DNA from: an uncultured Rhizobiaceae bacterium
Lineage (GTDB): Bacteria > Pseudomonadota > Alphaproteobacteria > Rhizobiales > Rhizobiaceae
Length of the DNA stretch: 64,000 nucleotides
Direction of reading: 5' to 3'
Assembly: GCA_951813045.1 (NCBI GenBank)
Contig: CATOTF010000002.1
Location: forward strand, 4,278,001-4,342,000
Every line of letters begins with the position of its first letter. The first letter of the stretch is position 1. The notes below the pieces were generated by a model, which saw only the letters and a list, made by a program, of their open reading frames with translations, was not told the DNA's origin and searched no databases. Below are positions 7,704 to 16,827 of the stretch, in pieces. Position numbers and translations under genes: made by a program.

Positions 7704-7722
7704 ATTACGATCAAATAGTAAT
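7704..7722. promoter_or_regulatory. Putative LysR-type operator
   Basis: ATTAC-N9-GTAAT dyad in the divergent region between nbaC and the LysR gene, with the T-N11-A form typical of LysR sites, 38 bp before the LysR start. Inferred from position and symmetry only. Confidence 0.45.
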
Positions 7723-7759
7723 TGTTGAGACCGCTATATAAAAAACGTATATCTGGTCT

Positions 7760-8725
7760 ATGCCCACCGCTGATAATCATGTCAAAATTACAGAGCGCGT
7801 TTCAACGCGATTGAAACTCAACCAACTACGTCTGCTGGTTGCTATCGATCACCACCGCTCGATCCTTCATGCGGCTGCTGAACTCAACATGTCTCAACCA
7901 GCGGCAACCAAATTGTTGAAAGACCTGGAAATTGATTTCGATGTCCGGTTGTTTGACAGGACGAATAGGGGTGTTGTCCCAACCGGGTTTGGCGAAGCGC
8001 TTGTTCGACATAGCAAATTGATACTGGCGCAGATTTCGCACGCGGCGCAGGAGTTGGATGACCTGGTAGATGGGCTGGGTGGCCGCGTCGTTGTTGGTAC
8101 GTTGTTGACCGCTTCCGCTGTTCTTTTGCCACGGACGATCAATCAACTGCATAGCTCCCGCCCCAACGTCAGCATCGCTGTGCGGGATGGAACAAATGAT
8201 TTCCTAATGCCCAAACTGAATTCAGGTGAGTTGGATATGGTTGTCGGGCGTCTGGCTGAATACCGCCACCGCGAAGACTTCAAGCAGGAAATCCTTTATC
8301 GCGAAAATGTTGTCATCGCATGCCGTACCGGGCATCCGATTCTGAATCATAAAGAAATTTCCTTCGATCATATAACGGAGCAAAACTGGATATTTCCACC
8401 CATAGAAACAACACTTCGTCGACAGATTGAAAAGGAGTTTTTTGACCGGGGTTACCCATCCCCATCAAATGCTATTGAGTGCGTTTCCTATCTGACCTGC
8501 CGATCGTTAATACTGGAATCAGATTTACTGTGCATTCTTCCCTATCAGGTTATTGAGCGGGAAATTGATCAGGGCGAAATTAAAACGGTGCCCTTCAAAC
8601 TCAATATCTCTAGCGGTCCTGTTGGTGTTTCCTACCGAGGTGTTGAATCCCTGTCTCCCGCCGCATCGGAGTTTTTGCTGGAACTCAGAAAACAGGCAAT
8701 CACCATAGACGACCGGCATCGATAG
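7760..8725 (+). CDS. LysR family transcriptional regulator
   Basis: 321-aa LysR regulator. Residues about 18-75 form the winged helix-turn-helix (LNQLRLLVAIDHHRSILHAAAELNMSQ, PAATKLLKDLE, DVRLFDRTNRG), followed by the periplasmic-binding-protein-like effector domain. The N-terminal region resembles the PcaQ/GbpR branch, which controls aromatic or sugar catabolism. Divergent from the 3-hydroxyanthranilate dioxygenase gene, which is therefore the likely target, with its ring-cleavage substrate or a related aromatic acid as a plausible effector (inference). Confidence 0.9.
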   Translation: MPTADNHVKITERVSTRLKLNQLRLLVAIDHHRSILHAAAELNMSQPAATKLLKDLEIDFDVRLFDRTNRGVVPTGFGEALVRHSKLILAQISHAAQELDDLVDGLGGRVVVGTLLTASAVLLPRTINQLHSSRPNVSIAVRDGTNDFLMPKLNSGELDMVVGRLAEYRHREDFKQEILYRENVVIACRTGHPILNHKEISFDHITEQNWIFPPIETTLRRQIEKEFFDRGYPSPSNAIECVSYLTCRSLILESDLLCILPYQVIEREIDQGEIKTVPFKLNISSGPVGVSYRGVESLSPAASEFLLELRKQAITIDDRHR

Positions 8726-8735
8726 ATTGGCATAC

Positions 8736-9542
8736 CTAAAATTGTATATAGTGAGTTCTTCGCCTGATTTCGCGCACCATACTCATGGCCGCCAGCGCGG
8801 ATGATTTTGGATTTGAAGGCAGCGGGTGCCCTTCGATTTTTAACGTCATATCCCCAAAGCTGCCCGACGCAACAACTTCATGACTGTTCTTGGTCGCAAA
8901 TGGGTCCGCAATAAGCTCCACCTGTGTATGATCCAGACCCAGTCCGGCTAGTGCGATAGTTGCTGCAACATTTGCATTCTTTGGATATCGAAGGGCCGCT
9001 TCTCTTGCTGTTCCCTTAAAATGCGTGACTGCCCCCGTCAGGCTATTCAGATCGTATGCCTCCTCGGCTGGCGACCCTGCCCAACTCAAGGCGGGCTTAC
9101 GGCCCACATATGTAACCGATGTCAGTTCCCCCACGTCTCCCGCTCCGATGACATCAATACCGCCAATCGCACCGGCCAACAGTTTTAGTTTGGAGCCCCC
9201 ACACTTTGCAGCTTCCTCTAATCGTAAGGCTAGTTGTGAATCGGCCAACGCACCCGTAGAAATTGAGATCACGTCAATACCCGCTTCGAGCGCGAGAGGC
9301 CCGTGCTCAATTAAGCCTGAATGTCCTGCGCAGTCAGCAATAAGTTGGACACACTCGGGGAGCGCATCAACGCTCTCAACGACGACATTACCGTCTGCGC
9401 AAAGCTTTCCAGCCCTTTCGTTCGACGGCCCTCGGCTGATAATTGCGGCGATATGAATACTATCATCCCTAGCTAATTGACTGGCTACAAATTCTGCAAC
9501 GGCGCCGCAGCCAATTATTGCGAGGGATAATCTTTGTGGCAT
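8736..9542 (-). CDS. nadX: L-aspartate dehydrogenase
   Basis: NAD(P)-dependent enzyme oxidising L-aspartate to iminoaspartate (or catalysing the reverse amination), 268 aa. The N-terminal Rossmann motif is LAIIGCGAVAEFVA. The family-typical GAIGGIDVI segment follows, and the C-terminal half carries NVAATIALAGLGLD and the NPKSSALAA motif of aspartate dehydrogenases. Iminoaspartate feeds quinolinate/NAD synthesis via NadA, but copies beside aldehyde dehydrogenases, as here, often serve amino acid catabolism. It is convergent with the LysR gene, with about 10 bp between stops, and divergent from the DapA-like gene. Confidence 0.9.
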   Translation of the reverse strand: MPQRLSLAIIGCGAVAEFVASQLARDDSIHIAAIISRGPSNERAGKLCADGNVVVESVDALPECVQLIADCAGHSGLIEHGPLALEAGIDVISISTGALADSQLALRLEEAAKCGGSKLKLLAGAIGGIDVIGAGDVGELTSVTYVGRKPALSWAGSPAEEAYDLNSLTGAVTHFKGTAREAALRYPKNANVAATIALAGLGLDHTQVELIADPFATKNSHEVVASGSFGDMTLKIEGHPLPSNPKSSALAAMSMVREIRRRTHYIQF

Positions 9543-9822
9543 TGGGTTCAGGATCGCTTAATCTTGCTGGTTCCGCTTCTTGACCCCAATAAATCACATA
9601 GCAAATCCAATTGATATCATATTGAGTGATACCAGATTTCCATTTAGAAATTTTAGATTGGTGCCCGCCCCAACTATAAAATTACAATTATCAGTAGCAT
9701 TCCGGTATTGAGTTATCACGCATCCGCCCTTGTACATTTGACCATGGATTATGGGGGGTGTTCGTGGATACAAGAATGATGCCCTGCACCTAGCCAATTT
9801 CTCAGTTTGAAGGCCTGACACG

Positions 9823-10776
9823 ATGAAGTACAAACGTAATGAGGCAAAGGAATATAGCCGGGAAAACATGACCGGCATCTGGGCCGCAGCCCTGAATCCG
9901 TTCAACGAAGACGGGTCGTTCAATGAACCTGGATTACGCAGCAATATTCGTCATTGGGTAGATGATCTGGATATTCAAGGCCTGTTTATCGCGGGCAAGC
10001 AAGGCGAATTCTTTTCCATGTCCCTAGCGGAGAGAAAACGCAATTTTGAGATTGCAGTGGAAGAATGCGATGGAAAAGCCGGAACTATTATGTCCGCCTC
10101 GGATCAAAATTTTGAAACGGTTGTTGAACTTGCCAAACATGCCCAGAATTGTGGGGCAGATTATATCGTTGTCCACGCCCCGGTTCTGCATTTTGTTACA
10201 GATCAGGACGATACCGTCTTTAACTACTACAAAGCTTTGTGTGATCAGGTGGACATCGGCATTGCCATGTGGAGCCATCCGGACAGCGGCTATTTGATGA
10301 GCCCCGAATTATGCGCGCGGGTGGCAGAACTACCCAACATCGTCGCGATAAAATATTCCGTACCGCGCGAAATGTATGTTCGTTTAACGCACTTGGTGGG
10401 CGACAAGATCCACGTTTCAACGGCCTCGGAAGCAGAATGGTTGAGCAATATCGAAGAGTTGAACTGGAAACTCTATCTTTGCTCATCGCCTCCTTACCAG
10501 CTCCAGAGCAAGAATGATCAGAGGATGAACGAATATACCCGTCTGGCGTTTGAGGGTAAATTTGACGACGCCCGCCGGGTACGTGACAGTCTTGAACCTG
10601 TGCGTGAGGCCATCAAATCGAGCAAACCGGGGGGCAAACCACAAGCCCACGGAAAATACTGGCAGGAGTTATTGGGGCAGGTTGGCGGCTCGGTACGCTC
10701 GCCATTGTTGCAATTGAACGAAAGCGAAAAAGCAATCACCCGCGTGGCGTTCGAGAACTGCGGGTTGAAACTCTAA
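9823..10776 (+). CDS. Dihydrodipicolinate synthase/N-acetylneuraminate lyase family protein
   Basis: Class I aldolase-fold enzyme (317 aa) that forms a Schiff base on lysine in NIVAIKYSVP. It opens with MTGIWAAALNPF, the normal start of the fold, so translation may begin at the ATG at 9868 instead of 9823; both have partial ribosome-binding sites. The usual DapA tyrosine motif (YNxP) is replaced by MWSHPDSG, so lysine biosynthesis is unlikely. An aldolase, lyase or dehydratase acting on a 2-oxo acid is more likely. Neighbours are aspartate dehydrogenase (divergent) and an aldehyde dehydrogenase (convergent, 14 bp away), which suggests a catabolic module of unknown substrate. Confidence 0.85.
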   Translation: MKYKRNEAKEYSRENMTGIWAAALNPFNEDGSFNEPGLRSNIRHWVDDLDIQGLFIAGKQGEFFSMSLAERKRNFEIAVEECDGKAGTIMSASDQNFETVVELAKHAQNCGADYIVVHAPVLHFVTDQDDTVFNYYKALCDQVDIGIAMWSHPDSGYLMSPELCARVAELPNIVAIKYSVPREMYVRLTHLVGDKIHVSTASEAEWLSNIEELNWKLYLCSSPPYQLQSKNDQRMNEYTRLAFEGKFDDARRVRDSLEPVREAIKSSKPGGKPQAHGKYWQELLGQVGGSVRSPLLQLNESEKAITRVAFENCGLKL

Positions 10777-10789
10777 CGATTTCCAGCTC

Positions 10790-12226
10790 CTAAATCACAT
10801 TCACACTGTGCGAGATATTTTTGACAACCGTGTAGTGGTGCAGGCCTTCGTCCCCGCCTTCACGGCCGTAACCGCTTGATTTTACGCCACCAAAAGGTGT
10901 TTCGGGCAAAGATGCTTCCAGCGTGTTTATGGAAAGATTGCCCGCTTCCACACCGTCGATCATTTGATTCACATTGGCTACTGAGTGAGTAAAGCCGTAA
11001 GCAGCCAAGCCGTATTCAACGGAGTTCGCTTTTTCTATCCCCTCTTGTAAATTAGCAATCGGATTGATGACGGCGATGGGGCCAAAGGGCTCTTCCCGAA
11101 GGATTAATGCGTCATCAGGCACCTCGCTCAACACAGTTGGTTCAAAGAAGAATCCCCGGCCGCCTTTGCGAGAGCCGCCGGTCAAAAGCCTAGCACCGCG
11201 TTGCACGGCGTCATCGACGAATTTTTGCAAGGCGTCCAATCGCCCTTCATGGGCTACTGGCCCCATTTCAGTTTCAATATCCAATGGGTTCCCCACCTTT
11301 GTCGCTTTTGCACGGGCCGTGAAGCTTTCGGTAAAAGGTTGGTAGAGGTTTTTATGAACAAAAAACCGAGTGGGTGACGTGCATACCTGACCGGCATTCC
11401 GCATTTTGCGAACAGCAGAAGTTGCCGCCGTTTTGTGAGGGTCAACATCGTCACAAACAATCACCGGTGCATGGCCCCCAAGTTCCATCAACACCGGGGT
11501 CATGTGCTGCGCCGCCAATGTGGTCAGGTGTCGGCCAACCGCCGTTGACCCTGTGAACGCAACAAGCCTGGTCTGATTTTTCGCAATCAGATATGAAGAA
11601 ATCTCGGTCGGTCTTCCGAAGACAAGGTTCAATACTCCAGGTGGTAAGCCTGCATCTTCAAACGCTTTAACAATGTGAAATGCGCCGGCTGGCGTTTCCT
11701 CAGCCGGTTTGAGAATAATAGAACAACCCGACGCAAGTGCTCCGGCTATCTTACGTGCGGGTTGGCTCATGGGGAAATTCCAGGGTGAAAATGCAGCAAC
11801 AGTTCCAATTGGTTGGCGGATAACCATATATCGCACGCCCGGCGCGCTCGGTATAACCCGACCATAAAGCCGCTGGCCTTCACCCGCGTCCCACTCAAAA
11901 AATTCGCAACCGCGTATGACTTCCAGTCTGGCCTGGCCGATGGGTTTACCCAGCTCCATCGCGATTGATTGAGCAATCTGCTCTTGCCGATCACGTAGAA
12001 GCTGGGCTGCCCGCAACATTATCCGACTGCGTTCTACGGGGGCCGTTTGTCGCCATACTTCAAAGCCTTGTTGTGCCGCCGTCAAAGCATCATCCAGATC
12101 ACCCTGATCTGCAACCGGTAGCAAGCCAATCTGCGCCCCATCAGCCGGATTGAGGATCGGCAAATGCTCTTTTGGCACCCGCCAATGACCACCAATATAC
12201 AATTGTATTTTTTGGTACTCGTTCAT
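10790..12226 (-). CDS. NAD(P)-dependent aldehyde dehydrogenase (succinate-semialdehyde type)
   Basis: 478-aa aldehyde dehydrogenase. Visible motifs are the SPWNFPMSQPARK nucleotide-binding segment, FTGSTAVGR, the general-base glutamate in LMELGGHAP, the nucleophile Cys in GQVCTSPTRF, and EEPFGPIAVINP near the C-terminus. Closest in pattern to succinate/glutarate-semialdehyde dehydrogenases. With a ring-cleavage dioxygenase nearby it could also oxidise 2-aminomuconate semialdehyde, but no sequence feature proves this. It reads from its own promoter, convergent with the DapA-like gene. Confidence 0.92.
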   Translation of the reverse strand: MNEYQKIQLYIGGHWRVPKEHLPILNPADGAQIGLLPVADQGDLDDALTAAQQGFEVWRQTAPVERSRIMLRAAQLLRDRQEQIAQSIAMELGKPIGQARLEVIRGCEFFEWDAGEGQRLYGRVIPSAPGVRYMVIRQPIGTVAAFSPWNFPMSQPARKIAGALASGCSIILKPAEETPAGAFHIVKAFEDAGLPPGVLNLVFGRPTEISSYLIAKNQTRLVAFTGSTAVGRHLTTLAAQHMTPVLMELGGHAPVIVCDDVDPHKTAATSAVRKMRNAGQVCTSPTRFFVHKNLYQPFTESFTARAKATKVGNPLDIETEMGPVAHEGRLDALQKFVDDAVQRGARLLTGGSRKGGRGFFFEPTVLSEVPDDALILREEPFGPIAVINPIANLQEGIEKANSVEYGLAAYGFTHSVANVNQMIDGVEAGNLSINTLEASLPETPFGGVKSSGYGREGGDEGLHHYTVVKNISHSVNVI

Positions 12227-12412
12227 TTTTGGTTCTCAAATTTGATCCGCGTCATGCACAATGCCGGCATGAAACCAGAGAGTACCTGCACCCTACTTAA
12301 TTGCCGATATGACGTTCAAATAAATTGAATGAAGGTTGATATATAGAAATGATATACCTGGATCGGAGGCTCGATGCTCATTCGTTTGAGTTTTTTTGGG
12401 AATGATTGTGAC

Positions 12413-12706
12413 TTAATGTGGGCTGCGTTCGTGGCAACCGACCAACGTTTTCAGGTCGTTGATGTGTACAGAACTGTTGTCGAAGATTGTTAACCGGCAA
12501 GGCGATTGCCCCGGTTCTTCAAAGGCCATCCGGGTATCGTTGGCAACAGCGTTTGGGATAATTACGAAACTGCTGCGCCCAGTCCCGCGGATAATGCCGA
12601 TAACATCGCCCCCAATCCAGCTTTGCGAACCATGTAGAAACACCGGTAATGCGGATATTCTAAGGACAAATGGAATTTGATGGGCTTGTATATCAAGCAT
12701 AAGCAC
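12413..12706 (-). CDS. Small hypothetical protein at island boundary
   Basis: 97-aa open frame just outside the left attachment repeat, on the old chromosome side. I recognise no family. It has a hydrophobic middle (WIGGDVIGIIRGTGRSSFVIIP) and a hydrophilic C-terminus with two cysteines. No strong ribosome-binding site is visible. Before island insertion this sequence would have lain directly downstream of tRNA-Arg. The rest of the 12227-12715 gap shows nothing else. Confidence 0.3.
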   Translation of the reverse strand: MLMLDIQAHQIPFVLRISALPVFLHGSQSWIGGDVIGIIRGTGRSSFVIIPNAVANDTRMAFEEPGQSPCRLTIFDNSSVHINDLKTLVGCHERSPH

Positions 12707-12715
12707 TTGATTTTA

Positions 12716-12766
12716 TTGGTGCACCCGGTGCGATTCGAACGCACGACCTCTGCCTTCGGAGGGCAG
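12716..12766 (-). repeat. Attachment site (displaced tRNA-Arg 3' end)
   Basis: 51-bp copy of the tRNA-Arg(CCG) 3' half from the anticodon loop through CCA, without a 5' half. It matches 29953-30003 except at two positions, which form a compensatory pair in the T-stem. Not a functional tRNA gene. It should represent the original chromosomal 3' end displaced by integration. Confidence 0.85.
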
Positions 12767-12876
12767 GTGACAAAGAGTTTTCCACATTCCATTTGTTTCC
12801 TCTTGATTCAATAATATGTTGTTTTAATGGAATTTAATTAGAAGAAAGCTGATTAGCATTCCTTGACGTTCCGGCG

Positions 12877-12900
12877 TTGGTGGTTACTATGTGGTTACTT
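12877..12900 (+). repeat. Integrase arm-type repeat, left copy
   Basis: 24-bp sequence identical to 29884-29907; internally it contains two GTGGTTACT units. It lies 110 bp inside the left attachment core, directly upstream of the integrase gene, and another GTTACC-like unit follows at 12911. The arrangement fits an arm-type integrase binding site. Confidence 0.6.
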
Positions 12901-12933
12901 TTTCACAAGAGTAACCACCTACTCGGAGGACCC

Positions 12934-14199
12934 ATGGGAGGCAAACTCACCAAGTCAAAGATAGACGCCGCTCCACCGAAAGAGGCCGACTATTTCCTTT
13001 GGGATGGAGACCTCAAGGGCTTCGGAATCAAGATCGCCAAGGGAGGCCGTAAGTCCTATGTTTGTAAGTATCGCCTTGGAAATGGCAGGGCAGCACTGAC
13101 GCGGCGAATGACCATTGGCGCACATGGTTCGCCCTGGACTACCGATCAGGCCCGCAGTGAAGCGCGAAAATTGCTAGGCAGAGCTGCCAATGGCGAAGAC
13201 CCTGCAAAGGAAAAGCAGGAAAAGAAGAATCAGGTTACGGTCGCGCAACTTTGCGATCACTATCTCGAAAACGGTGTAGGCACTAAGAAGGCCAGCACAA
13301 TTGCAACAGATCGTGGGCGCATTGAGCGGCACATCAAACCCATGCTCGGCACAAAGAAGGTGCCGGACGTCACACGCGCGGACGTCAAACGTTTCCTTCA
13401 GGATGTTGCCCACGGCAAGACCTCACTCGACCAGAAAACCGGCCCACGTGGCCGGTCTATCGTGAAAGGTGGAAAAGGCACCGCGACGCGTACCGTCGGC
13501 TTGCTTGGCGGCATTTTCAGTTATGCTTTTGATTGCGGGCTTATTGAAACAAATCCCGTTCGTGGCGTGAAGCGTTTTGCCGACCAAAAGGGCCATCGCT
13601 ATCTCAGCCAGCAAGAACTTGTGGCACTTGGCCAAGCGCTAATAAATGGCGAAGAGCGCGGGTTGAACCCGCAGGCACTTAACATTCTCAAGTTGCTAAT
13701 TTTCACTGGTGCGCGAAATGGCGAGATTGAAACATTGCGTTGGGACGCGATTGATTTCAATGGAGGCTATCTTTGCCTTGCCGATTCCAAGACCGGTCAG
13801 AAGACAATTCCGCTCAAGGCTGGTGCTTTGGAAATTCTGAGCAAGCTGTCAAGACTTGGCGGCTCGCCCTTTGTGTTTCCTGCGCATCGCAGTGACGGGC
13901 ATTACCAGGGCACGCAGAAAGTCTGGCGCATCATTCGAAATATGGCGGATCTGGATGATGTCCGGCTGCACGATCTGCGCCACAGCTTCGCGAGTATTGC
14001 GGTTTCAGGCGGCGCCAGTCTGCCAATCATCGGCGCACTTCTCGGCCATACCGACAGCGCTACAACTCAGCGCTACGCACACTTGCACGATGATCCGTTG
14101 AAAGCGGCGAGTGAAGCGGTGGGCGGAAAAATTGCGGCGGCGATTGGCGGTCTACGAGAGAGTTCGACTGCTTCATCAGTTCGCGAATTGAGACGTTAG
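12934..14199 (+). CDS. Tyrosine-type integrase (tRNA-targeting, P4/DUF4102 family)
   Basis: Site-specific recombinase of 421 aa that would move the island. The N-terminal DUF4102-type domain (KLTKSKIDAAPPKEADYFLWD...LKGFGIKI) is followed by a core-binding domain and a C-terminal catalytic domain with Arg in TGARNGEIETL, HDLRHSFAS, and the tyrosine in LLGHTDSATTQRYAHL. The start at ATG 12934 has GGAGG 7 nt upstream; the frame extends to 12877 across the arm repeats. It faces inward from the left attachment site. All catalytic residues are present, so it may still be active. Confidence 0.93.
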   Translation: MGGKLTKSKIDAAPPKEADYFLWDGDLKGFGIKIAKGGRKSYVCKYRLGNGRAALTRRMTIGAHGSPWTTDQARSEARKLLGRAANGEDPAKEKQEKKNQVTVAQLCDHYLENGVGTKKASTIATDRGRIERHIKPMLGTKKVPDVTRADVKRFLQDVAHGKTSLDQKTGPRGRSIVKGGKGTATRTVGLLGGIFSYAFDCGLIETNPVRGVKRFADQKGHRYLSQQELVALGQALINGEERGLNPQALNILKLLIFTGARNGEIETLRWDAIDFNGGYLCLADSKTGQKTIPLKAGALEILSKLSRLGGSPFVFPAHRSDGHYQGTQKVWRIIRNMADLDDVRLHDLRHSFASIAVSGGASLPIIGALLGHTDSATTQRYAHLHDDPLKAASEAVGGKIAAAIGGLRESSTASSVRELRR

Positions 14200-14264
14200 A
14201 TGTCAGCAATGCGGTCTTTTTAGACCTTCCGATGGTGTCGCAAAACCGATAGATTTGCATCTGC

Positions 14265-14672
14265 TTATTGCTTTACCATCATTGTTGAAAATAATTCTAT
14301 TTGATCTCGCCATTTTGCAGCACTGTTTATAACTGTAGCTAAAATTTGAGGATCTGATACTAGCTTGTTGTATCGATCCTGAAGCAGTTTTGCACAAAGT
14401 AATTGATCGTTCGCTGACACGTCGCCTAACGCTAGCCGTTGGGAGAGAACCTCACAAACCACCACAAAATACTTCATTTTCTTGGGCCCAGCTATAATAT
14501 CTTGATTGGGAAAAAACTCCGCTAGGATGAGGTTCTTGCTGGCATCTGTCTGGCACACACGGTTAACAAAATCTTGGTCGGGATGCTGCGCTTTCAACTC
14601 TGCTTGAACGCCACTGAAGAAAACCATTCGTTTGAAATAACTGAGAAACATATCGCACTTTTTCTTTTTCAA
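14265..14672 (-). CDS. Hypothetical protein in island
   Basis: 135-aa open frame, lysine-rich at the N-terminus, helical in appearance (QDFVNRVCQTDASKNLILAEFF, ANDQLLCAKLLQDRYNKLVSD). No known family recognised and no signal or membrane segment. It is more AT-rich than the chromosomal flanks, as expected for island cargo. No convincing ribosome-binding site before the first ATG, so the start is uncertain. Confidence 0.5.
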   Translation of the reverse strand: MKKKKCDMFLSYFKRMVFFSGVQAELKAQHPDQDFVNRVCQTDASKNLILAEFFPNQDIIAGPKKMKYFVVVCEVLSQRLALGDVSANDQLLCAKLLQDRYNKLVSDPQILATVINSAAKWRDQIELFSTMMVKQ

Positions 14673-14803
14673 CTTCGATGGGCTGATTATCCATAAACAA
14701 CTAAAACGGTAGCTTACGAAAAACCATTTTGGAACTATTCAATTTGCAACCCAAACTAACCTGTCGCTATGAAGACAATAGGCTTACGAATAGGATGGAA
14801 AAT

Positions 14804-16333
14804 GGGCTGATTTTGATGAAAAAGGCTTTGTTTTAGTCGGCTTTGGAGTTTGATCGAGCGTCTCCCGATCCGGTTTCACACCGGTTGCGGGATCAACTTG
14901 GCTAGTTTTCTGAGGTTTTGTGCTGTTGCTGCGAGAAGGAATTCATCTTTGGCTCCGTTTGGTCCCCGCAGGCGCAGTCGGTCGAGTTTCATGATGCGTT
15001 TGAGGTGGGCAAACAGCATTTCGACCTTTTTTCGCCGTCGTTGTGAATCGACATAAGCGTCGGTCAGCGAGAGCTCGCGGGCCAAATCACGAGCACCTTC
15101 ATAAATGTGGCGGCCGACATTGCGGACGGGTTGGTTGGGGCAGCAATATTTCTTCAGCAGGCATTCCTGGCAATCATATTTGCTGGCGCGGTAACGGATC
15201 GTATTGTCCGCCGCTACAGGAGATTTTCGATTCCGGTAAGCCCGTTGGGTTGGACGCAGCGGTAATCCGATCGGACAAATATAAGCGTCCTTTTCGTGGT
15301 CGTAGACAAACTCGCTTTTCTCAAAAGTGCCGTCCTTGCGTCGCGACTTATCGATGATTGGAATATGCGGCAGGATACCTTCTTTGTTGACCAACCAGTT
15401 GAGGTTTTCTGCGGAACCATAAGCTGTGTCGGCGACCAGTATCTCGGGGTAGAGGTCAAACGTTTCCCGCGTTCGTACGATCATGGTGCGTGTAGAACCA
15501 ACCTCGGCCTGTCTAATTGAACGGCTGGCTTCCACATCCACGATAATCGCGTGATCTGTGTCGATCAGGTAATTGTCTGAGTAAGCGAAGAAAGCTGGGC
15601 CCTTGAGCGCACCGGTCCATTGGGAAGCAGGGTCAGAACGTGAAGTGAACTTAGGTTCGACCTCACTGGCGGCACCGAATGCTGCGTCATCCAGCACCTC
15701 TAGATATTCCTTCACAGCCCGAGGCACAGTTGCTGGATCGAGTGATGATGCGTCCCATTCCTCCTTTGGTGTCGATTTCTGCTTGTTGGCATCTGCCCGA
15801 ATAATGCTGGCATCAGTCGCAAACACCTCTCCACCAACTAAACCTTCAGCAATGCAACGAGTAACAACGCTCTCAAACAATTGCCGGAACAGATCGCTCT
15901 CTCGAAACCGGCCATGGCGGTTCTTGGAAAAGGTCGATTGATCAGGCACGGGGTCGCCTAGATCAAGACGGCAGAACCATCTGTAGGCAAGATTCACATG
16001 GACCTCATCGCACAACCGTCGCTCAGATCGGATGCCCATGATGTATCCGACCAGCAACATGCGGATCATCAGTTCAGGATCAACCGAAGGGCGGCCAATG
16101 TCGCTGTAAAATGGGCGCAGGTGCGACCGCATATCGCCAAGATCAACAAACCGGTCAATTGACCGCAATAGATGATCATCAGGCACGTGGTCTTCGAGAT
16201 TGAACTCGTAAAACAAAGCCGATTGAAATTCCTGGCGTGGTCCCAGCATCGCATCAATCTCCCAAATCAATGGGCAAACTGAATCAGCCAATGGTGATTA
16301 CTTTAAGGCCGACTTTTTCATCAAAATCGGCTC
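14804..16333. mobile_element. IS1182-family insertion sequence
   Basis: About 1.53 kb. Terminal inverted repeats GGGCTGATTTTGATGAAAAAG at the left (from 14804) and GAGCCGATTTTGATGAAAAAG read inward from 16333 differ at two positions. It encodes a single transposase on the minus strand. No flanking target duplication is evident. Confidence 0.85.
14876..16249 (-). CDS. IS1182-family transposase
   Basis: 457-aa DDE transposase with the IS1182 hallmark N-terminus (FYEFNLEDHVPDDHLLRSIDRFVDL, RPSVDPELMIRMLLVGYIMGIRSERRL), a catalytic FATDASII aspartate, VADTAYGSAENL, and a Zn-type cluster (YDCQECLLKKYCC), ending with a helical domain (RRRKKVEMLFAHLKRIM). The ATG at 16249 has GGGAG upstream; the frame extends to 16291. 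No internal stops; appears intact. Confidence 0.92.
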   Translation of the reverse strand: MLGPRQEFQSALFYEFNLEDHVPDDHLLRSIDRFVDLGDMRSHLRPFYSDIGRPSVDPELMIRMLLVGYIMGIRSERRLCDEVHVNLAYRWFCRLDLGDPVPDQSTFSKNRHGRFRESDLFRQLFESVVTRCIAEGLVGGEVFATDASIIRADANKQKSTPKEEWDASSLDPATVPRAVKEYLEVLDDAAFGAASEVEPKFTSRSDPASQWTGALKGPAFFAYSDNYLIDTDHAIIVDVEASRSIRQAEVGSTRTMIVRTRETFDLYPEILVADTAYGSAENLNWLVNKEGILPHIPIIDKSRRKDGTFEKSEFVYDHEKDAYICPIGLPLRPTQRAYRNRKSPVAADNTIRYRASKYDCQECLLKKYCCPNQPVRNVGRHIYEGARDLARELSLTDAYVDSQRRRKKVEMLFAHLKRIMKLDRLRLRGPNGAKDEFLLAATAQNLRKLAKLIPQPV

Positions 16334-16827
16334 GCTGCTGACGTTGCCGGTGATTTCACCAGCACGTGTGACCCAAGATATTTGGGTGCTTCGGTGAATG
16401 GCTGCTCTCTGAAAAATGAAACACTATTGGTCATACTGTTTCGCGGTCTTGATAGCAGCCGTTCAAACCCAACCCCAAAACGGGAAAAATTGGCCCGCAA
16501 TCACTCTTCGCAGGAAATTGCTCAATGGCCGAGATGCGGACCTTTCACCGTTTCCAGTTTTCTAGATTGGCCAAACTACGACACGCGCCTCTATGTTATT
16601 TTGTGCCAAAACCAGCCATTAATGATTTTGAGTCAATTTACACCACGAACCACAATTTCGATATTTGGTGGTGTCGCAATTTGAGCAGGATGGGCATCTA
16701 CTTTGCTGCTTTTGATCAACTGATACAAAAGTTAGAGAGATGATTGCGATATGTGAAGTTGGCATACGTAAAATCGGGCCACCAACTGGGTACGAATTAG
16801 GTTGAGCTTTCGATGTTCATATCCGCC
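16334..16827. other. Gap between IS1182 and SDR gene
   Basis: About 490 bp without a recognisable gene. Short open frames on the plus strand have no family resemblance, no ribosome-binding site and odd composition. Possibly debris from deletion during IS1182 insertion. Confidence 0.4.

Noticed and set aside
12716-12766. A second tRNA-Arg gene
   Set aside because: Only the 3' half is present; no D-arm or 5' acceptor strand follows, so it is an attachment-site copy.
16382-16743. Two overlapping plus-strand open frames between IS1182 and the SDR gene
   Set aside because: No start signals, no homology I recognise, composition unlike coding sequence.
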